Shown here piece after piece: positions 25,619-34,149 of a stretch of DNA of 38,814 bases (position 1 is the stretch's first letter; each line of letters begins with the position of its first letter). Under the pieces are notes generated by a model. The model had not been told where the DNA came from, ran no database searches, and worked only from the letters and a program-made list of their open reading frames with translations. Position numbers and translations under genes: made by a program. The DNA comes from Pseudomonas brassicacearum subsp. neoaurantiaca (GTDB lineage: Bacteria; Pseudomonadota; Gammaproteobacteria; Pseudomonadales; Pseudomonadaceae): the NCBI RefSeq assembly GCF_013608025.1, contig NZ_VDLV01000041.1, positions 1 to 38,814 on the forward strand. Reading direction: 5' to 3'.

Positions 25619-27028
25619 ATGTCAGCCGCCAAGAAAATGAGCGTGGGGCAGCTGACCATGCTGACCGCCGTCAACATGCTGGGATCCGGCATTGTCCTGT
25701 TACCCACCAAACTCGCCGAAGTCGGTGGTATCTCGATCCTCTCCTGGCTCATCACCGCCACGGGCTCGCTGGCACTGGCCTATGCGTTCGCCCGTTGCGG
25801 CATGCTCAGTCGCAAGACCGGCGGCATGGGTGGATACGCCGAGTACACGTTCGGCAAATCCGGCAACTACATCACCAACTACACCTACGGCCTTTCGCTG
25901 CTGATTGCCAACGTGGCGATCAGCATCACCGCCGTCGGCTACATCCAGACGCTGTTCGGAATAAAGCTCGACTCGGTCCAGGTTGGCCTGGCCACCATCG
26001 CGCTGTTGTGGCTGACCACCTTCGCCAATTTCGGTGGCGCACGCATTACCGGCAAGATCGGCGCCGTTACCGTATGGGGCGTGATTGCCCCGGTGGTATT
26101 GGTCTCGACCGTCGGTTGGTTCTGGTTCGACAGCAGCGTCTACGCGGCCGGGTGGAACCCCCACGACAAGACCTGGTACGAAGCGGCCGGCGCTTCGGTG
26201 GCGATCACCCTCTGGGCGTTCCTCGGGCTGGAGTCGGCGTGCGCCAACGGTGACGCGGTGGAAAATCCCGAGAAGAACGTGCCGATCGCCGTCCTGGGCG
26301 GGACGCTCGGCGCCGCCGTGATCTACATCGTTTCAACCAACGTCATCGCCGGCATCGTCGACAACGCCGAGCTGGTCTCCTCCACCGCACCGTTCGGCCT
26401 GGTGTTCGCCAAAATGTTCACGCCTTTGGTGGGCGACATCGTCATGGGCCTGATGGTGCTGGCGTGCGTTGGCTCGCTCCTGGGCTGGCAGTTCACCGTC
26501 GCCCAGGTTTTCAAGAGTTCGGCGGATACCGGTTATTTCCTGCCGATCTTCGCCAAGGCCAACAAGCACGGCGTGCCGATCATCAGCATGCTGATCCTGC
26601 TGGCGATGCAGACGGCGATGGCGCTGCTGACCATCAGCCCCGACCTGGCCAAGCAATTCGATACGTTGGTGAACCTCGCCGTGGTCACCAACCTGGTGCC
26701 GTACATTCTTTCCATGGCGACACTGGTGACCTTGCAAAAGGTTTCCAATGTGCCAGCGAACAAGGCCCTGATGACCAACATCGTCGCGGGCATTGCCGCG
26801 GCCTACAGCTACCTGGCGCTCTACAGCTCGGGCGAACAAGCGTTGATGCTTGGCGGCGTGGCGGTCATCGTCGGCTACACGCTGTTCGGCTACGTCAACA
26901 CCCGCCTGATTCGCTTGGAAGCCATGAACAACAGCGTACCGACCCAGACCGTCGCGGCGCAGCACATCGTTGGCGAGGCGATTCCCGTCAACCACTTGAA
27001 GCCGGCTAACCTGGAGGCACTGCCATGA
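25619..27028 (+). CDS. potE: PotE-like putrescine/ornithine antiporter (APC family)
   Basis: Inner membrane exchanger of 469 residues with 12 predicted helices. It looks much closer to E. coli PotE than to AdiC or CadB: the N-terminus reads VGQLTMLTAVNMLGSGIVLL followed by PTKLAEVGGISI; GGMGGYAEYTFGKSGNYITN, FANFGGARITGKI, LWAFLGLESACANGDAVENP and SLLGWQFTVAQVFKSS follow. PotE exchanges a basic amino acid for its polyamine. The C-terminus is about 30 residues longer than I recall for E. coli PotE. GAGGCAAGGGA precedes the ATG. Its stop overlaps the decarboxylase start as ATGA, the standard antiporter-decarboxylase pairing of acid-stress or polyamine systems. Confidence 0.92.
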   Translation: MSAAKKMSVGQLTMLTAVNMLGSGIVLLPTKLAEVGGISILSWLITATGSLALAYAFARCGMLSRKTGGMGGYAEYTFGKSGNYITNYTYGLSLLIANVAISITAVGYIQTLFGIKLDSVQVGLATIALLWLTTFANFGGARITGKIGAVTVWGVIAPVVLVSTVGWFWFDSSVYAAGWNPHDKTWYEAAGASVAITLWAFLGLESACANGDAVENPEKNVPIAVLGGTLGAAVIYIVSTNVIAGIVDNAELVSSTAPFGLVFAKMFTPLVGDIVMGLMVLACVGSLLGWQFTVAQVFKSSADTGYFLPIFAKANKHGVPIISMLILLAMQTAMALLTISPDLAKQFDTLVNLAVVTNLVPYILSMATLVTLQKVSNVPANKALMTNIVAGIAAAYSYLALYSSGEQALMLGGVAVIVGYTLFGYVNTRLIRLEAMNNSVPTQTVAAQHIVGEAIPVNHLKPANLEALP

Positions 27029-29328
27029 CGGAACATCGAAATCTATTGGGCATGCTCGCCCTGCTCGTCTCCAACGCACCCGACAAGCGCAGCGTGTTCG
27101 GGCGGGCCCTGCTCCAGTTGATCAGCGACGTGGAGGAACGCTCCGTCAACGTGCTGACCTCGGAAACCCTGAGCGACGCCAAGTCGATCCTCAGCTCCGA
27201 CCCGGCGATCCAGTGCGTGCTGGTCAGTTGGGAAATGGACACCAGCGACGACCACCGCGAATGCATAGACCTGCTGACGGCGCTGCGCGAGCGCAACACC
27301 CGCGTGCCGGTGTTTCTGATCAGCGACCGCAGTACCGCATCCAACGTGCCGCTGATCGTCATGCAACACGCCGACGATTTCATCTGGCTGCCTGAAGACA
27401 CCAGCCGCTTCCTGAGCGGACGTATCCTGGCGGCCATCGAACGGTATCGCCAGGCGGTGCTACCGCCAATGTTCGGTGCCCTGCTGAAGTTCGCCCGCAG
27501 CTACGAATACTCATGGCACACACCGGGCCATGCAGGCGGCACGGCGTTCTTGAAGAGCACCGCTGGCCGGGCATTCTATGAATTCTTTGGGGAAAACCTG
27601 CTGCGCTCGGACCTGTCGATCTCCGTCGGCGAACTGGGCTCACTGCTCGACCACAGCGGCCCCATCGGCCAGGGCGAGCGTTATGCCGCCAAGGTGTTTG
27701 GCGCCCATCGCACCTACTACGTGACCAACGGCTCATCGATGTCCAACCGCGTCATCCTGATGGCCAGCGTGACACGCGACCAGATCGCCTTGTGCGATCG
27801 CAACTGCCACAAGTCTGCCGAACATGCGATGACGCTGTCCGGCGCGATTCCGACCTACCTGGTGCCGACCCGCAACCGCTACGGCATCATCGGCCCGATC
27901 CTGCCGCAGACCTTGAGCGCCGAAGGCGTGAAGGCGGCCATTGCGAGCAATCCGCTGGTCAGGAGCCACATCGACCCGACGCCAGTGCACGCGATCATCA
28001 CCAACTCCACTTACGACGGCCTGACCTACAACGTGACGCGCGTCGAGCAATTGCTGGGCGAAAGCGTCGATCGCCTGCATTTCGACGAGGCCTGGTACGG
28101 CTACGCGCGGTTCAATCCGTTGTACAAGGATCGCTTTGCCATGCACGGCAGCCCGGACGACCACGACCCGTCGAAACCGACCGTGTTCGCCACCCAGTCC
28201 ACCCATAAATTGCTGGCCGCGCTGTCCCAGGCCTCGATGATTCATGTGCGCAACGGCCGCAACCCGATTCCCCACGGGCGTTTCAACGAGTCGTTCATGA
28301 TGCACGCCTCGACCTCACCGAACTACGCCATCATGGCCTCCTGCGACGTCAGCTCGGCGATGATGGAGGCGCCCAGCGGACAGATCCTCACCAGCGAATC
28401 GATCGAGGAAGCCGTCGCCTTCCGCCAGGTCATTTCCCACATGCAGAGCGAGATGCACAGCCAGGACGATTGGTTCTTCTCCTGCTGGCAGCCTCCGTCG
28501 ATAAAAGTGGATGGACAGCCGCTGCCGTTTCACAAGGTCGACCCGGCGAGGCTCAGGGCCGACCCGAGTTGCTGGGTGCTGCACCCGAATGAGACCTGGC
28601 ACGGCTTCGGTGACATCGAGGACGGCTATTGCATGCTCGATCCGATCAAGGTCTCGATCCTCACCCCCGGGATGGGCGATGACGGCAACCTGCTGGATTT
28701 CGGTATTCCTGCGTATGTACTCAGCGCCTACCTGGGCACCCAGGGCATCGTGGTGGAGAAAACCACGGACTTCACCATCCTGTTCCTGTTTTCCATCGGC
28801 ATCACCAAAGGCAAATGGGGCACATTGGTCAACGCCCTGCTCGACTTCAAGCGTGACTACGATGCCAACCTGGAACTGGAGTTGTGCCTGCCCGACCTGT
28901 TGAGCGCCAACCAGCAACGCTACGCGGGGATGGGCCTGAAGGACCTGGCGGAAGAAATCTTCACCGCCATGAAAAAAATCAAGACCACCGCGGCGATGGC
29001 CAAGGCGTTCGGTACGCTGCCCAAGGCACAGTTCAGCCCGGTGCAGGCGTACGAAAAACTGGTCCGGAACGAGATCGAACTGGTCACCCTCGACGAGGCC
29101 GCTGGCAGGATCGCGGCAACGGGGATCGTGCCCTATCCGCCGGGGATTCCCCTGTTGATGCCCGGAGAAAATGCCGGTGCCGTGGACGGGCCAGTGCTGA
29201 GCTACCTCAAGGCGCTGGAGGCTTTCGACCGGTCATTCCCGGGGTTCACCCATGACACCCACGGGATTGAAAACGATTCGGGTACGTATCGGATGCTGGT
29301 GTTGAAACAAGGCTCGCCGCAACAGTGA
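27025..29328 (+). CDS. PLP-dependent Orn/Lys/Arg decarboxylase, AdiA-like
   Basis: Fold-type I basic amino acid decarboxylase of 767 residues. An N-terminal response-regulator-like wing domain (about 1-140) is followed by the PLP domain, with WHTPGHAGGTAF, DRNCHKSAEHAM, LHFDEAWYGYARFNPLY (D354) and the Schiff-base lysine K395 in QSTHKLLAALSQAS, then the C-terminal domain with IPYPPG-like VPYPPGIPLLMPGENAG. From memory these segments match arginine decarboxylase AdiA better than SpeF. The start follows GGAGG at 8 bp and overlaps potE. The reaction releases CO2 and an amine, consuming a proton. Whether the substrate is arginine, ornithine or lysine is unsettled, because the linked antiporter is PotE-like. 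Confidence 0.92.
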   Translation: MTEHRNLLGMLALLVSNAPDKRSVFGRALLQLISDVEERSVNVLTSETLSDAKSILSSDPAIQCVLVSWEMDTSDDHRECIDLLTALRERNTRVPVFLISDRSTASNVPLIVMQHADDFIWLPEDTSRFLSGRILAAIERYRQAVLPPMFGALLKFARSYEYSWHTPGHAGGTAFLKSTAGRAFYEFFGENLLRSDLSISVGELGSLLDHSGPIGQGERYAAKVFGAHRTYYVTNGSSMSNRVILMASVTRDQIALCDRNCHKSAEHAMTLSGAIPTYLVPTRNRYGIIGPILPQTLSAEGVKAAIASNPLVRSHIDPTPVHAIITNSTYDGLTYNVTRVEQLLGESVDRLHFDEAWYGYARFNPLYKDRFAMHGSPDDHDPSKPTVFATQSTHKLLAALSQASMIHVRNGRNPIPHGRFNESFMMHASTSPNYAIMASCDVSSAMMEAPSGQILTSESIEEAVAFRQVISHMQSEMHSQDDWFFSCWQPPSIKVDGQPLPFHKVDPARLRADPSCWVLHPNETWHGFGDIEDGYCMLDPIKVSILTPGMGDDGNLLDFGIPAYVLSAYLGTQGIVVEKTTDFTILFLFSIGITKGKWGTLVNALLDFKRDYDANLELELCLPDLLSANQQRYAGMGLKDLAEEIFTAMKKIKTTAAMAKAFGTLPKAQFSPVQAYEKLVRNEIELVTLDEAAGRIAATGIVPYPPGIPLLMPGENAGAVDGPVLSYLKALEAFDRSFPGFTHDTHGIENDSGTYRMLVLKQGSPQQ

Positions 29329-29344
29329 GATCAATCCCGCCGGC

Positions 29345-30040
29345 CTAGGCCAGCAGTTCGCTGATCCAGCGGACCTGCCGGGCAATCTCCTGCGTCTTTT
29401 CCTCGGGCACTGCTTGCTGCGCGCGGGCAAAGTTCGCCAGGGTTTTCTGCTTCAGGCGCAGCAGGCGTTGCCACTTCGCCAGGAATACCGGGCTGCGGGT
29501 TTGCAGTTGCAACGGTCCGAAGTACAGCTCCTCGGCGCTGTACTTCACGGGTCCGTCGGGCTCGGCGACGATGATTTCGTAGTAGAAGCGGTTCTCCCGC
29601 AGCACGTCCTCATGCAGGATGCGGTAGCCGTTGTCCATCAACCATTGACGAAGGGGTTGTTCGCCGCCGTTGGGCTGCAGGATCAGGCGTTCCCGGCCAC
29701 TGAGGCGGGCCTTGCCGCCGTCGAGAATGTCGCGAATCGTCTCGCCACCCATGCCGCACAGGCTGATTGCCGTAATACCGTCTGCCGGCTCGATCGCCGC
29801 CAGGCCGTTGGCCAGGCGCACGGTAATCTGCTCTTCCAGGCCGCTTTCGCGCACGGTGCGCTCGGCCGAACGGAACGGCGTCAATGCCACCTCTCCTGCC
29901 ACCGCTGCCGTGATCACGCCACGGTTGATGAGCGCCACCGGCAAGTAGCCATGGTCCGAGCCGATATCGGCCAGGCGCGCCCCGGTCGGCACCAGCTCCG
30001 CCACACGCTCCAGGCGCATGGACAATGTCTGTTCGTTCAA
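29345..30040 (-). CDS. trmK: TrmK-type tRNA (adenine-22-N1) methyltransferase
   Basis: SAM-dependent enzyme of 231 residues. LSMRLERVAELVPTGARLAD leads directly into the SAM loop DIGSDHGYLPVAL; then SLCGMGGETIRDIL, LILQPNGGEQPLRQWL and ENRFYYEIIVAE, and a C-terminal helical domain. These match the TrmK/YqfN family, which makes m1A22 in tRNA of Gram-positive bacteria. The start is a TTG at 30040; the next methionine, seven codons in, would trim the usual N-terminal helix. The ribosome site is weak (GGGA close to the start). It ends 16 bp from the convergent decarboxylase. Activity in this organism is assumed, not shown. Confidence 0.87.
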   Translation of the reverse strand: MNEQTLSMRLERVAELVPTGARLADIGSDHGYLPVALINRGVITAAVAGEVALTPFRSAERTVRESGLEEQITVRLANGLAAIEPADGITAISLCGMGGETIRDILDGGKARLSGRERLILQPNGGEQPLRQWLMDNGYRILHEDVLRENRFYYEIIVAEPDGPVKYSAEELYFGPLQLQTRSPVFLAKWQRLLRLKQKTLANFARAQQAVPEEKTQEIARQVRWISELLA

Positions 30041-30088
30041 ACGTCCCGTTCCTCTTTCATCATTTTGGGGCTTTGCCCGGGCGAGGTT

Positions 30089-31000
30089 TCACACTGTATC
30101 TGCGACAGACGCAATCAGCTCCCGGAACCACCGCTGCGCCGGATGCGTGTCGCTGCGCCTGTGCCAGATCAGGTCGAATTGCATGTGCGGCAGCGCAACG
30201 GGTGGAGGAAACATCACCAACTTGCTGCTGCCCGACGCGCCTGTCGCCACCCGCTTCAAGACCGTCGCCGTAAAACGGGTGCGAGCAATCAGCGTGGGAA
30301 CGGCAAACATCTGCGGCAGGGTCAACGCCAGCGCCCGCCGCTCACCCAGTTGCGCCAGTGCATGATCCACGACGCCGTGCAGTTCGCCTTCCGGAGAAAC
30401 CAGGACGTGGCGCAGCGACAGATACGCTTGCAGGGTCATGCCACGTCGTGCGACCGGATGATCATTGGCGACGATGGTCACGAACTCGTCCGTGAGCAGC
30501 GTACGCCCGAGAATCCTGGCATCGGCGTGGGTAGGCGGCACGCCGATGGCGGCGTCGATCATGCCGGCGTCGAGCATATCCACCGCATGGTCCCGGTCGT
30601 TGAACGCATGGACATTCAGCGACACCCCAGGTGCCTGTTCGGCGAGCGCCTCCATCAACGCCGGCAACAGCACATAGGCCGGGTAATCGGACAACCCGAG
30701 CTTGAAGACCATTGAGGCCGTATCGGGATCGAAGTCCGGCCGGGTGATCAAGGTTGTTTCCAGCTGCCGCAGCGCCTGGGAAATCGGCTCCGCCAATTCA
30801 CGGGCCCGCGGCGTTGGCAGCAGGCCATCGGCGCTGCGGGCGAAAAGCGAATCGCCCAAGAGCGTGCGCAGCCGACCCAGGGCGGCGCTCATTGCCGGTT
30901 GACTCACGCCTACCCGAGCGGCCGCGCGCGTGACATTGCGCTCGCTCATCAGCGCATCGAACGCCACGAGCAGATTCAGATCGATGCCGTGAAAATCCAT
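30089..31000 (-). CDS. LysR-family transcriptional regulator
   Basis: Protein of 303 residues. The N-terminal helix-turn-helix reads IDLNLLVAFDALMSERNVTR then AAARVGVSQPAMSAALGRLR, which resembles the NodD/NahR-like branch with its DLNLL opening. The effector domain covers about 92-300. It is divergent from the ester-cyclase-like gene with a 27-bp dyad beginning just before its own start codon, so it likely controls that gene and itself. It ends 48 bp before the trmK start on the same strand, so trmK could be read through from it. The inducer is unknown. Confidence 0.92.
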   Translation of the reverse strand: MDFHGIDLNLLVAFDALMSERNVTRAAARVGVSQPAMSAALGRLRTLLGDSLFARSADGLLPTPRARELAEPISQALRQLETTLITRPDFDPDTASMVFKLGLSDYPAYVLLPALMEALAEQAPGVSLNVHAFNDRDHAVDMLDAGMIDAAIGVPPTHADARILGRTLLTDEFVTIVANDHPVARRGMTLQAYLSLRHVLVSPEGELHGVVDHALAQLGERRALALTLPQMFAVPTLIARTRFTATVLKRVATGASGSSKLVMFPPPVALPHMQFDLIWHRRSDTHPAQRWFRELIASVADTV

Positions 31001-31004
31001 AAAT

Positions 31005-31031
31005 CAAATAATCATCTATATCGTTTATTTG
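31005..31031. promoter_or_regulatory. LysR-type operator candidate, AT-rich dyad
   Basis: CAAATAA (31005-31011) and TTATTTG (31025-31031) are perfect 7-bp inverted arms separated by 13 bp. It lies 4 bp upstream of the LysR start codon and 64 bp upstream of the ester-cyclase-like gene. It is well placed for autoregulation and for activation of the divergent gene. Confidence 0.62.
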
Positions 31032-31095
31032 TTAGACGGATTGTAGCCCGCGACCGGAGAATTTCGCCATCGAACCCAACCGCCGCGAGAACATC

Positions 31096-31539
31096 ATGCA
31101 AGCGAATCCTGATCTGACTGAACAATTGAAGCGTGAACGCGCAGCCGTCGAGACACTCTATCGGGCCTTCAACGAACAGAACCCCGATCTGGTAGACGAA
31201 GTGCTCTCGCCCGAGTGGGATGACATTCCCCTCGCCCCCGGCCAGGTGCCTGGCCCTGAAGGCATCAAGCCAATCATCCGCAACTTCGTCCAAGCCTTCC
31301 CGGATGTCCGGATCATCGTCCACGACATGGTCCAGGAACCCGGAAAAATCGGCGTGCGCGCGGAAATTACCGGGACCCATCAAGGCGAGCTTTTCGGCAT
31401 CGCGGCCACCGGCACGAAGGTCGCTTTCCGCATCCATGAATTCCACGTGCTGGATAACGCCAAGCTGACCACGACCTGGCACATGGAAGACTGGTTCGGC
31501 CTGTTCCTCCAACTCGGCCAATTTCCTGCACAAGCCTGA
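31096..31539 (+). CDS. SnoaL-like ester cyclase / NTF2-fold protein
   Basis: Small cytoplasmic protein of 147 residues with an NTF2-like cone fold. The pattern AAVETLYRAFNEQNPDLVDE, GPEGIKPIIRNFVQAFPDVR, EITGTHQGELFGIAATGTKV and TWHMEDWFGLFLQLG matches the SnoaL/ester cyclase family. Members range from true polyketide cyclases to binding or isomerase-like proteins, so the reaction is unknown. No polyketide genes are near. The ATG has only a weak GAGA ribosome site. It is divergent from a LysR gene and 250 bp upstream of an MDR oxidoreductase, which may be part of the same response. Confidence 0.87.
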   Translation: MQANPDLTEQLKRERAAVETLYRAFNEQNPDLVDEVLSPEWDDIPLAPGQVPGPEGIKPIIRNFVQAFPDVRIIVHDMVQEPGKIGVRAEITGTHQGELFGIAATGTKVAFRIHEFHVLDNAKLTTTWHMEDWFGLFLQLGQFPAQA

Positions 31540-31591
31540 TAACGCACAGGTTAGGAAGTCATGCTGCTCACTTAAGAAAAACGATGGACCT

Positions 31592-31735
31592 GTGGCGAGG
31601 GAGCTTGCTCCCGCTCGGTGGCGAAGCAGTCGTGAACCGGCGCGTGCGGTGTATCTGAGCTGCACTTTCGCCAGTTTTAGGGCCGCTTCGCCCGAAGCGT
31701 CGGACCGTCCCAACGGGAGCAAGTTCCCTCGCCAC
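31592..31735. repeat. REPIN (GTGGCGAGGGAGC family), right arm altered
   Basis: The left arm GTGGCGAGGGAGCTTGCTCC is intact. The right arm carries a base change (GCAAGTTCC for GCAAGCTCC) and extra bases between the inner GGCCGCTTCGC and the outer GGGAGCAAG, so the inner fold is disrupted. It sits between the ester cyclase and oxidoreductase genes; the rest of the 31540-31789 gap shows nothing clear. Confidence 0.88.
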
Positions 31736-31789
31736 AGATTCGTAGACGACCTCGAGTGAACAGCGTTACGGATCAACAGGAGTCTACTG

Positions 31790-32710
31790 ATGAAAACCGC
31801 TTTGATTGAAACGTTCGGCAGTCCGGACGTCCTCCAGCATGGTCAACGCACATTGCCCACGGTCCAATCCCACGAGGTCGTGGTCCGCGTCGAATCGGCC
31901 AGCGTCAACCCGCTGGATGTGAAGATTATCGCCGGGTACATGCAAGCTATCTTTCCCGTGGATTTGCCTTACGTGCCGGGTACGGATTTCAGTGGTGTGA
32001 TCGAGTCCGTCGGCGAACAGGTGAGCGACCTCCAGCCGGGAGACCGCGTGGTAGGCCGGACCCCACCGAGTGCCGGTGGAGCGTTCGCCAGGATGCTGGT
32101 CATCGCCGCCTCCGAGCTCTGTGTCATTGCGCCACAAATGAGCTTCGAGCAGGCCGCCGCCCTGCCCACTGCCTACGGCACGGCGGCGCTGGCATTGTTC
32201 GAGGTCGGCCAGTTGCGACGCAACCAGCGCGTATTGATTCACGCCGGTGCCGGTGGCGTCGGCGGCATGGCCGTGCAACTGGCCCACCTTGCGGACTGCC
32301 ATGTGACAGCCACAGCGTCCGCAAAGAATATCGAGCGGGTGAGAAACCTGGGAGCCGACGAGGTCATCGACTACAGGACCCAGACCCTCGAACAGGTGCG
32401 TGATATCGATCTGGTGCTCGATACCCTCGGAGGCGAAACCCTCCAAGCCTCTTGGCACGTGTTGGCCCCCGGCGGCCGGATCGCCTCGCTGGTGGAGTTC
32501 GACATAGCGTCCCGGGACGGGCACACCGGCGAGTTTGTGTTTTTCTCGACGGCGAAGCCGTTCATGCCCAGGGCGATCGAACAGTTCCAGGCCGGCGAGC
32601 TGCAAATTCTCATTGATTCGACGTTCCCGCTGGCCGAGGCACGTGGCGCCCTGGAAAAAGTTGCCACCGGCCATGCTTGCGGCAAAGTGCTGATCCGTCC
32701 GGGCTATTGA
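31790..32710 (+). CDS. NADP-dependent MDR oxidoreductase (quinone oxidoreductase-like)
   Basis: Medium-chain dehydrogenase/reductase of 306 residues without zinc ligands. The GroES-like half has VRVESASVNPLDVKIIAGY and PGTDFSGVIESVGE; the Rossmann loop is HAGAGGVGGMAVQLA at about 151-165, followed by GADEVIDY and the family pattern around VLDTLGGETLQ. It would reduce quinones or alpha,beta-unsaturated carbonyls with NADPH. The ATG follows CAGGAG at 8 bp. It could be co-regulated with the upstream LysR/ester-cyclase pair, though a REPIN lies in between. Confidence 0.92.
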   Translation: MKTALIETFGSPDVLQHGQRTLPTVQSHEVVVRVESASVNPLDVKIIAGYMQAIFPVDLPYVPGTDFSGVIESVGEQVSDLQPGDRVVGRTPPSAGGAFARMLVIAASELCVIAPQMSFEQAAALPTAYGTAALALFEVGQLRRNQRVLIHAGAGGVGGMAVQLAHLADCHVTATASAKNIERVRNLGADEVIDYRTQTLEQVRDIDLVLDTLGGETLQASWHVLAPGGRIASLVEFDIASRDGHTGEFVFFSTAKPFMPRAIEQFQAGELQILIDSTFPLAEARGALEKVATGHACGKVLIRPGY

Positions 32711-32775
32711 GGGGTCGTTCGCATAACGCGGTTGCGGCAGTCGTCAGGCACGTGTTTGGGTCTATGCTTGTCTTG

Positions 32776-32798
32776 GGTTCGCTCAGGAACAGCGAACC
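32776..32798. promoter_or_regulatory. 8-bp perfect stem-loop before the binding-protein gene
   Basis: GGTTCGCT (32776-32783) and AGCGAACC (32791-32798) flank CAGGAAC. It is 17 bp upstream of the GTG start and just before the AGGAG ribosome site, so it can be an operator or a leader stem-loop; no T-run follows, so it is not a plain terminator for the gene before. Confidence 0.5.
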
Positions 32799-32815
32799 GC
32801 CCATCAGGAGAACAC

Positions 32816-33568
32816 GTGAAGCATTCGATGCCTGCCGCAGCGCTGCTCTGTCTATTGCTCGGCCCAGCGACCGCACACGAGCAATATCAAGTCGTCACCG
32901 AAGAATGGGCGCCCTACAACTATGTGGAGCGCGATCAGCTCACGGGTATGACCACGGAAATCGTGCGGGCGATCATGGCATTGACTGGAGATAAGTTCGA
33001 AGTGCTGTTGCAACCCAGCATGCGCGCCACGCAGATACTGAAAAACCGCCCCAAGACCATCATGTATTCGTTGTTCCGCACGCCGGAGCGCGAGCCGTTG
33101 TACAAGTGGGTCGGACCGATCGTGGAAGAACCCATCCATGCCTACCAGTTGGCCAGTGCACCGCCAATCAACTCCCTGGAACAGTTGCTGCACGCCCCGC
33201 AGATCACCACCCGACATGCGGGCCTGGTGCCGCAGACCTTGCAGTCGCTGGGCTTCAACAACCTGGATAAAAGCGCAACCGAGAGCAAGCAGTTGTACCG
33301 CATGCTGCTGGCCGGGCGAACCAGCATCATCATCGGCGACACGGCTGCAGGGATGGCTTATTACAGCCGACAATTGGGCATCGCCCCGGGCACCCTGAGG
33401 CAGATCCCCATCGAGCTCTACCGCTCGTCCTTATACATCGCCTTCAGCACCGACAGTGACGACCAATTGATCGCAGCGTGGAGTCGCGCACTGGAGCAGC
33501 TACGCCGGTCTGGCGAGTTGTCCCGCATCCAGCGGCGCTATGAACAACAACCTATCCAGCCAGAATAG
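32816..33568 (+). CDS. periplasmic substrate-binding protein (SBP_bac_3 family)
   Basis: Exported protein of 250 residues. The GTG at 32816 follows AGGAGAACAC and gives a clean signal peptide ending ATA before HEQYQVV; upstream ATG codons would bury this signal, so they are rejected. The mature part has the opening VTEEWAPYNYVERDQLTGMT typical of polar amino acid binding proteins, then ATQILKNRPKTIMYSLFRTP and YIAFSTDSDDQLIAAWSRAL. No permease or ATPase gene is nearby, so it is an orphan; it may serve a transporter elsewhere or act as a sensor. The ligand is unknown. Confidence 0.87.
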   Translation: MKHSMPAAALLCLLLGPATAHEQYQVVTEEWAPYNYVERDQLTGMTTEIVRAIMALTGDKFEVLLQPSMRATQILKNRPKTIMYSLFRTPEREPLYKWVGPIVEEPIHAYQLASAPPINSLEQLLHAPQITTRHAGLVPQTLQSLGFNNLDKSATESKQLYRMLLAGRTSIIIGDTAAGMAYYSRQLGIAPGTLRQIPIELYRSSLYIAFSTDSDDQLIAAWSRALEQLRRSGELSRIQRRYEQQPIQPE

Positions 33569-33580
33569 GCCGGCGCGCAC

Positions 33581-34039
33581 TCATGACTCGCTGGCGATGC
33601 GTCTTACCCTGTGGCAATCCCAGGGTTGCACGACCTGGCCGGTCCATGAGCGAACCTCCATCGGCATCAAGGGCTGTCCGGACGCGTTGTCCAGCAGTAC
33701 CGAGCGTGTCTCTTCTTCCGTGAACAGAAACCGCTCGCCCCACTGCCTCAAGCTGATCACGATCGGAAAGACCTGCTGGCCTTTTTCGGTGAGGACATAT
33801 TCCTTGTAGGCGCTTCCGTCCGATGCCGGTTGTACCTGGAATACGCCAACTTCGACCAGGGCCTTGAGGCGCGAGGCGAGGATGTTCTTGGCTACGCCGA
33901 GGCTTTTCTGGAATTCGCTGAAGCGACGGATGCCATCGAAGGCGTCGCGGATGATCATGAGTGACCAGCGGTCGCCGATGATGTCCAGTGTTCGGGCTAC
34001 CGGGCATTCGTTGCGGGTCGATGGAGCATTTTCTGACAT
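33581..34039 (-). CDS. HxlR-family transcriptional regulator
   Basis: Winged-helix regulator of 152 residues. The family pattern is clear: ECPVARTLDIIGDRWSLMII, then RRFSEFQKSLGVAKNILASR and YKEYVLTEKGQQVFPIVISL, with the conserved Cys12. The ATG at 34039 matches the family N-terminus; the open codons before it lie in a REPIN. The ribosome site is weak. A REPIN lies only 23 bp upstream, and an 18-bp-arm dyad beyond it separates the gene from the divergent MFS exporter, its likely target. HxlR proteins often sense reactive electrophiles or drugs through the cysteine. Confidence 0.91.
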   Translation of the reverse strand: MSENAPSTRNECPVARTLDIIGDRWSLMIIRDAFDGIRRFSEFQKSLGVAKNILASRLKALVEVGVFQVQPASDGSAYKEYVLTEKGQQVFPIVISLRQWGERFLFTEEETRSVLLDNASGQPLMPMEVRSWTGQVVQPWDCHRVRRIASES

Positions 34040-34062
34040 CGTGTTGGCCTGTTTGAATAGGT

Positions 34063-34149
34063 GTGGGAGCGAGCCTGCTCGCGAAGAGGCCTGTACATCC
34101 AGCCTCTTCATCGGCAATGACACCGCGTTCGCGAGCAGGCTCGCTCCAC
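34063..34149. repeat. REPIN in the hxlR leader
   Basis: GTGGGAGCGAGCCTGCTCGC at the left and GCGAGCAGGCTCGCTCCAC at the right; one C is missing from the last arm. It lies between the hxlR start codon and the dyad at 34174-34228. Confidence 0.92.

Noticed and set aside
29414..30715. 433-codon open frame on the plus strand
   Set aside because: It runs across trmK and a LysR gene on the other strand and has no family features.
31012..31776. 254-codon minus-strand frame
   Set aside because: It reads through a REPIN and the antisense of the ester-cyclase-like gene.
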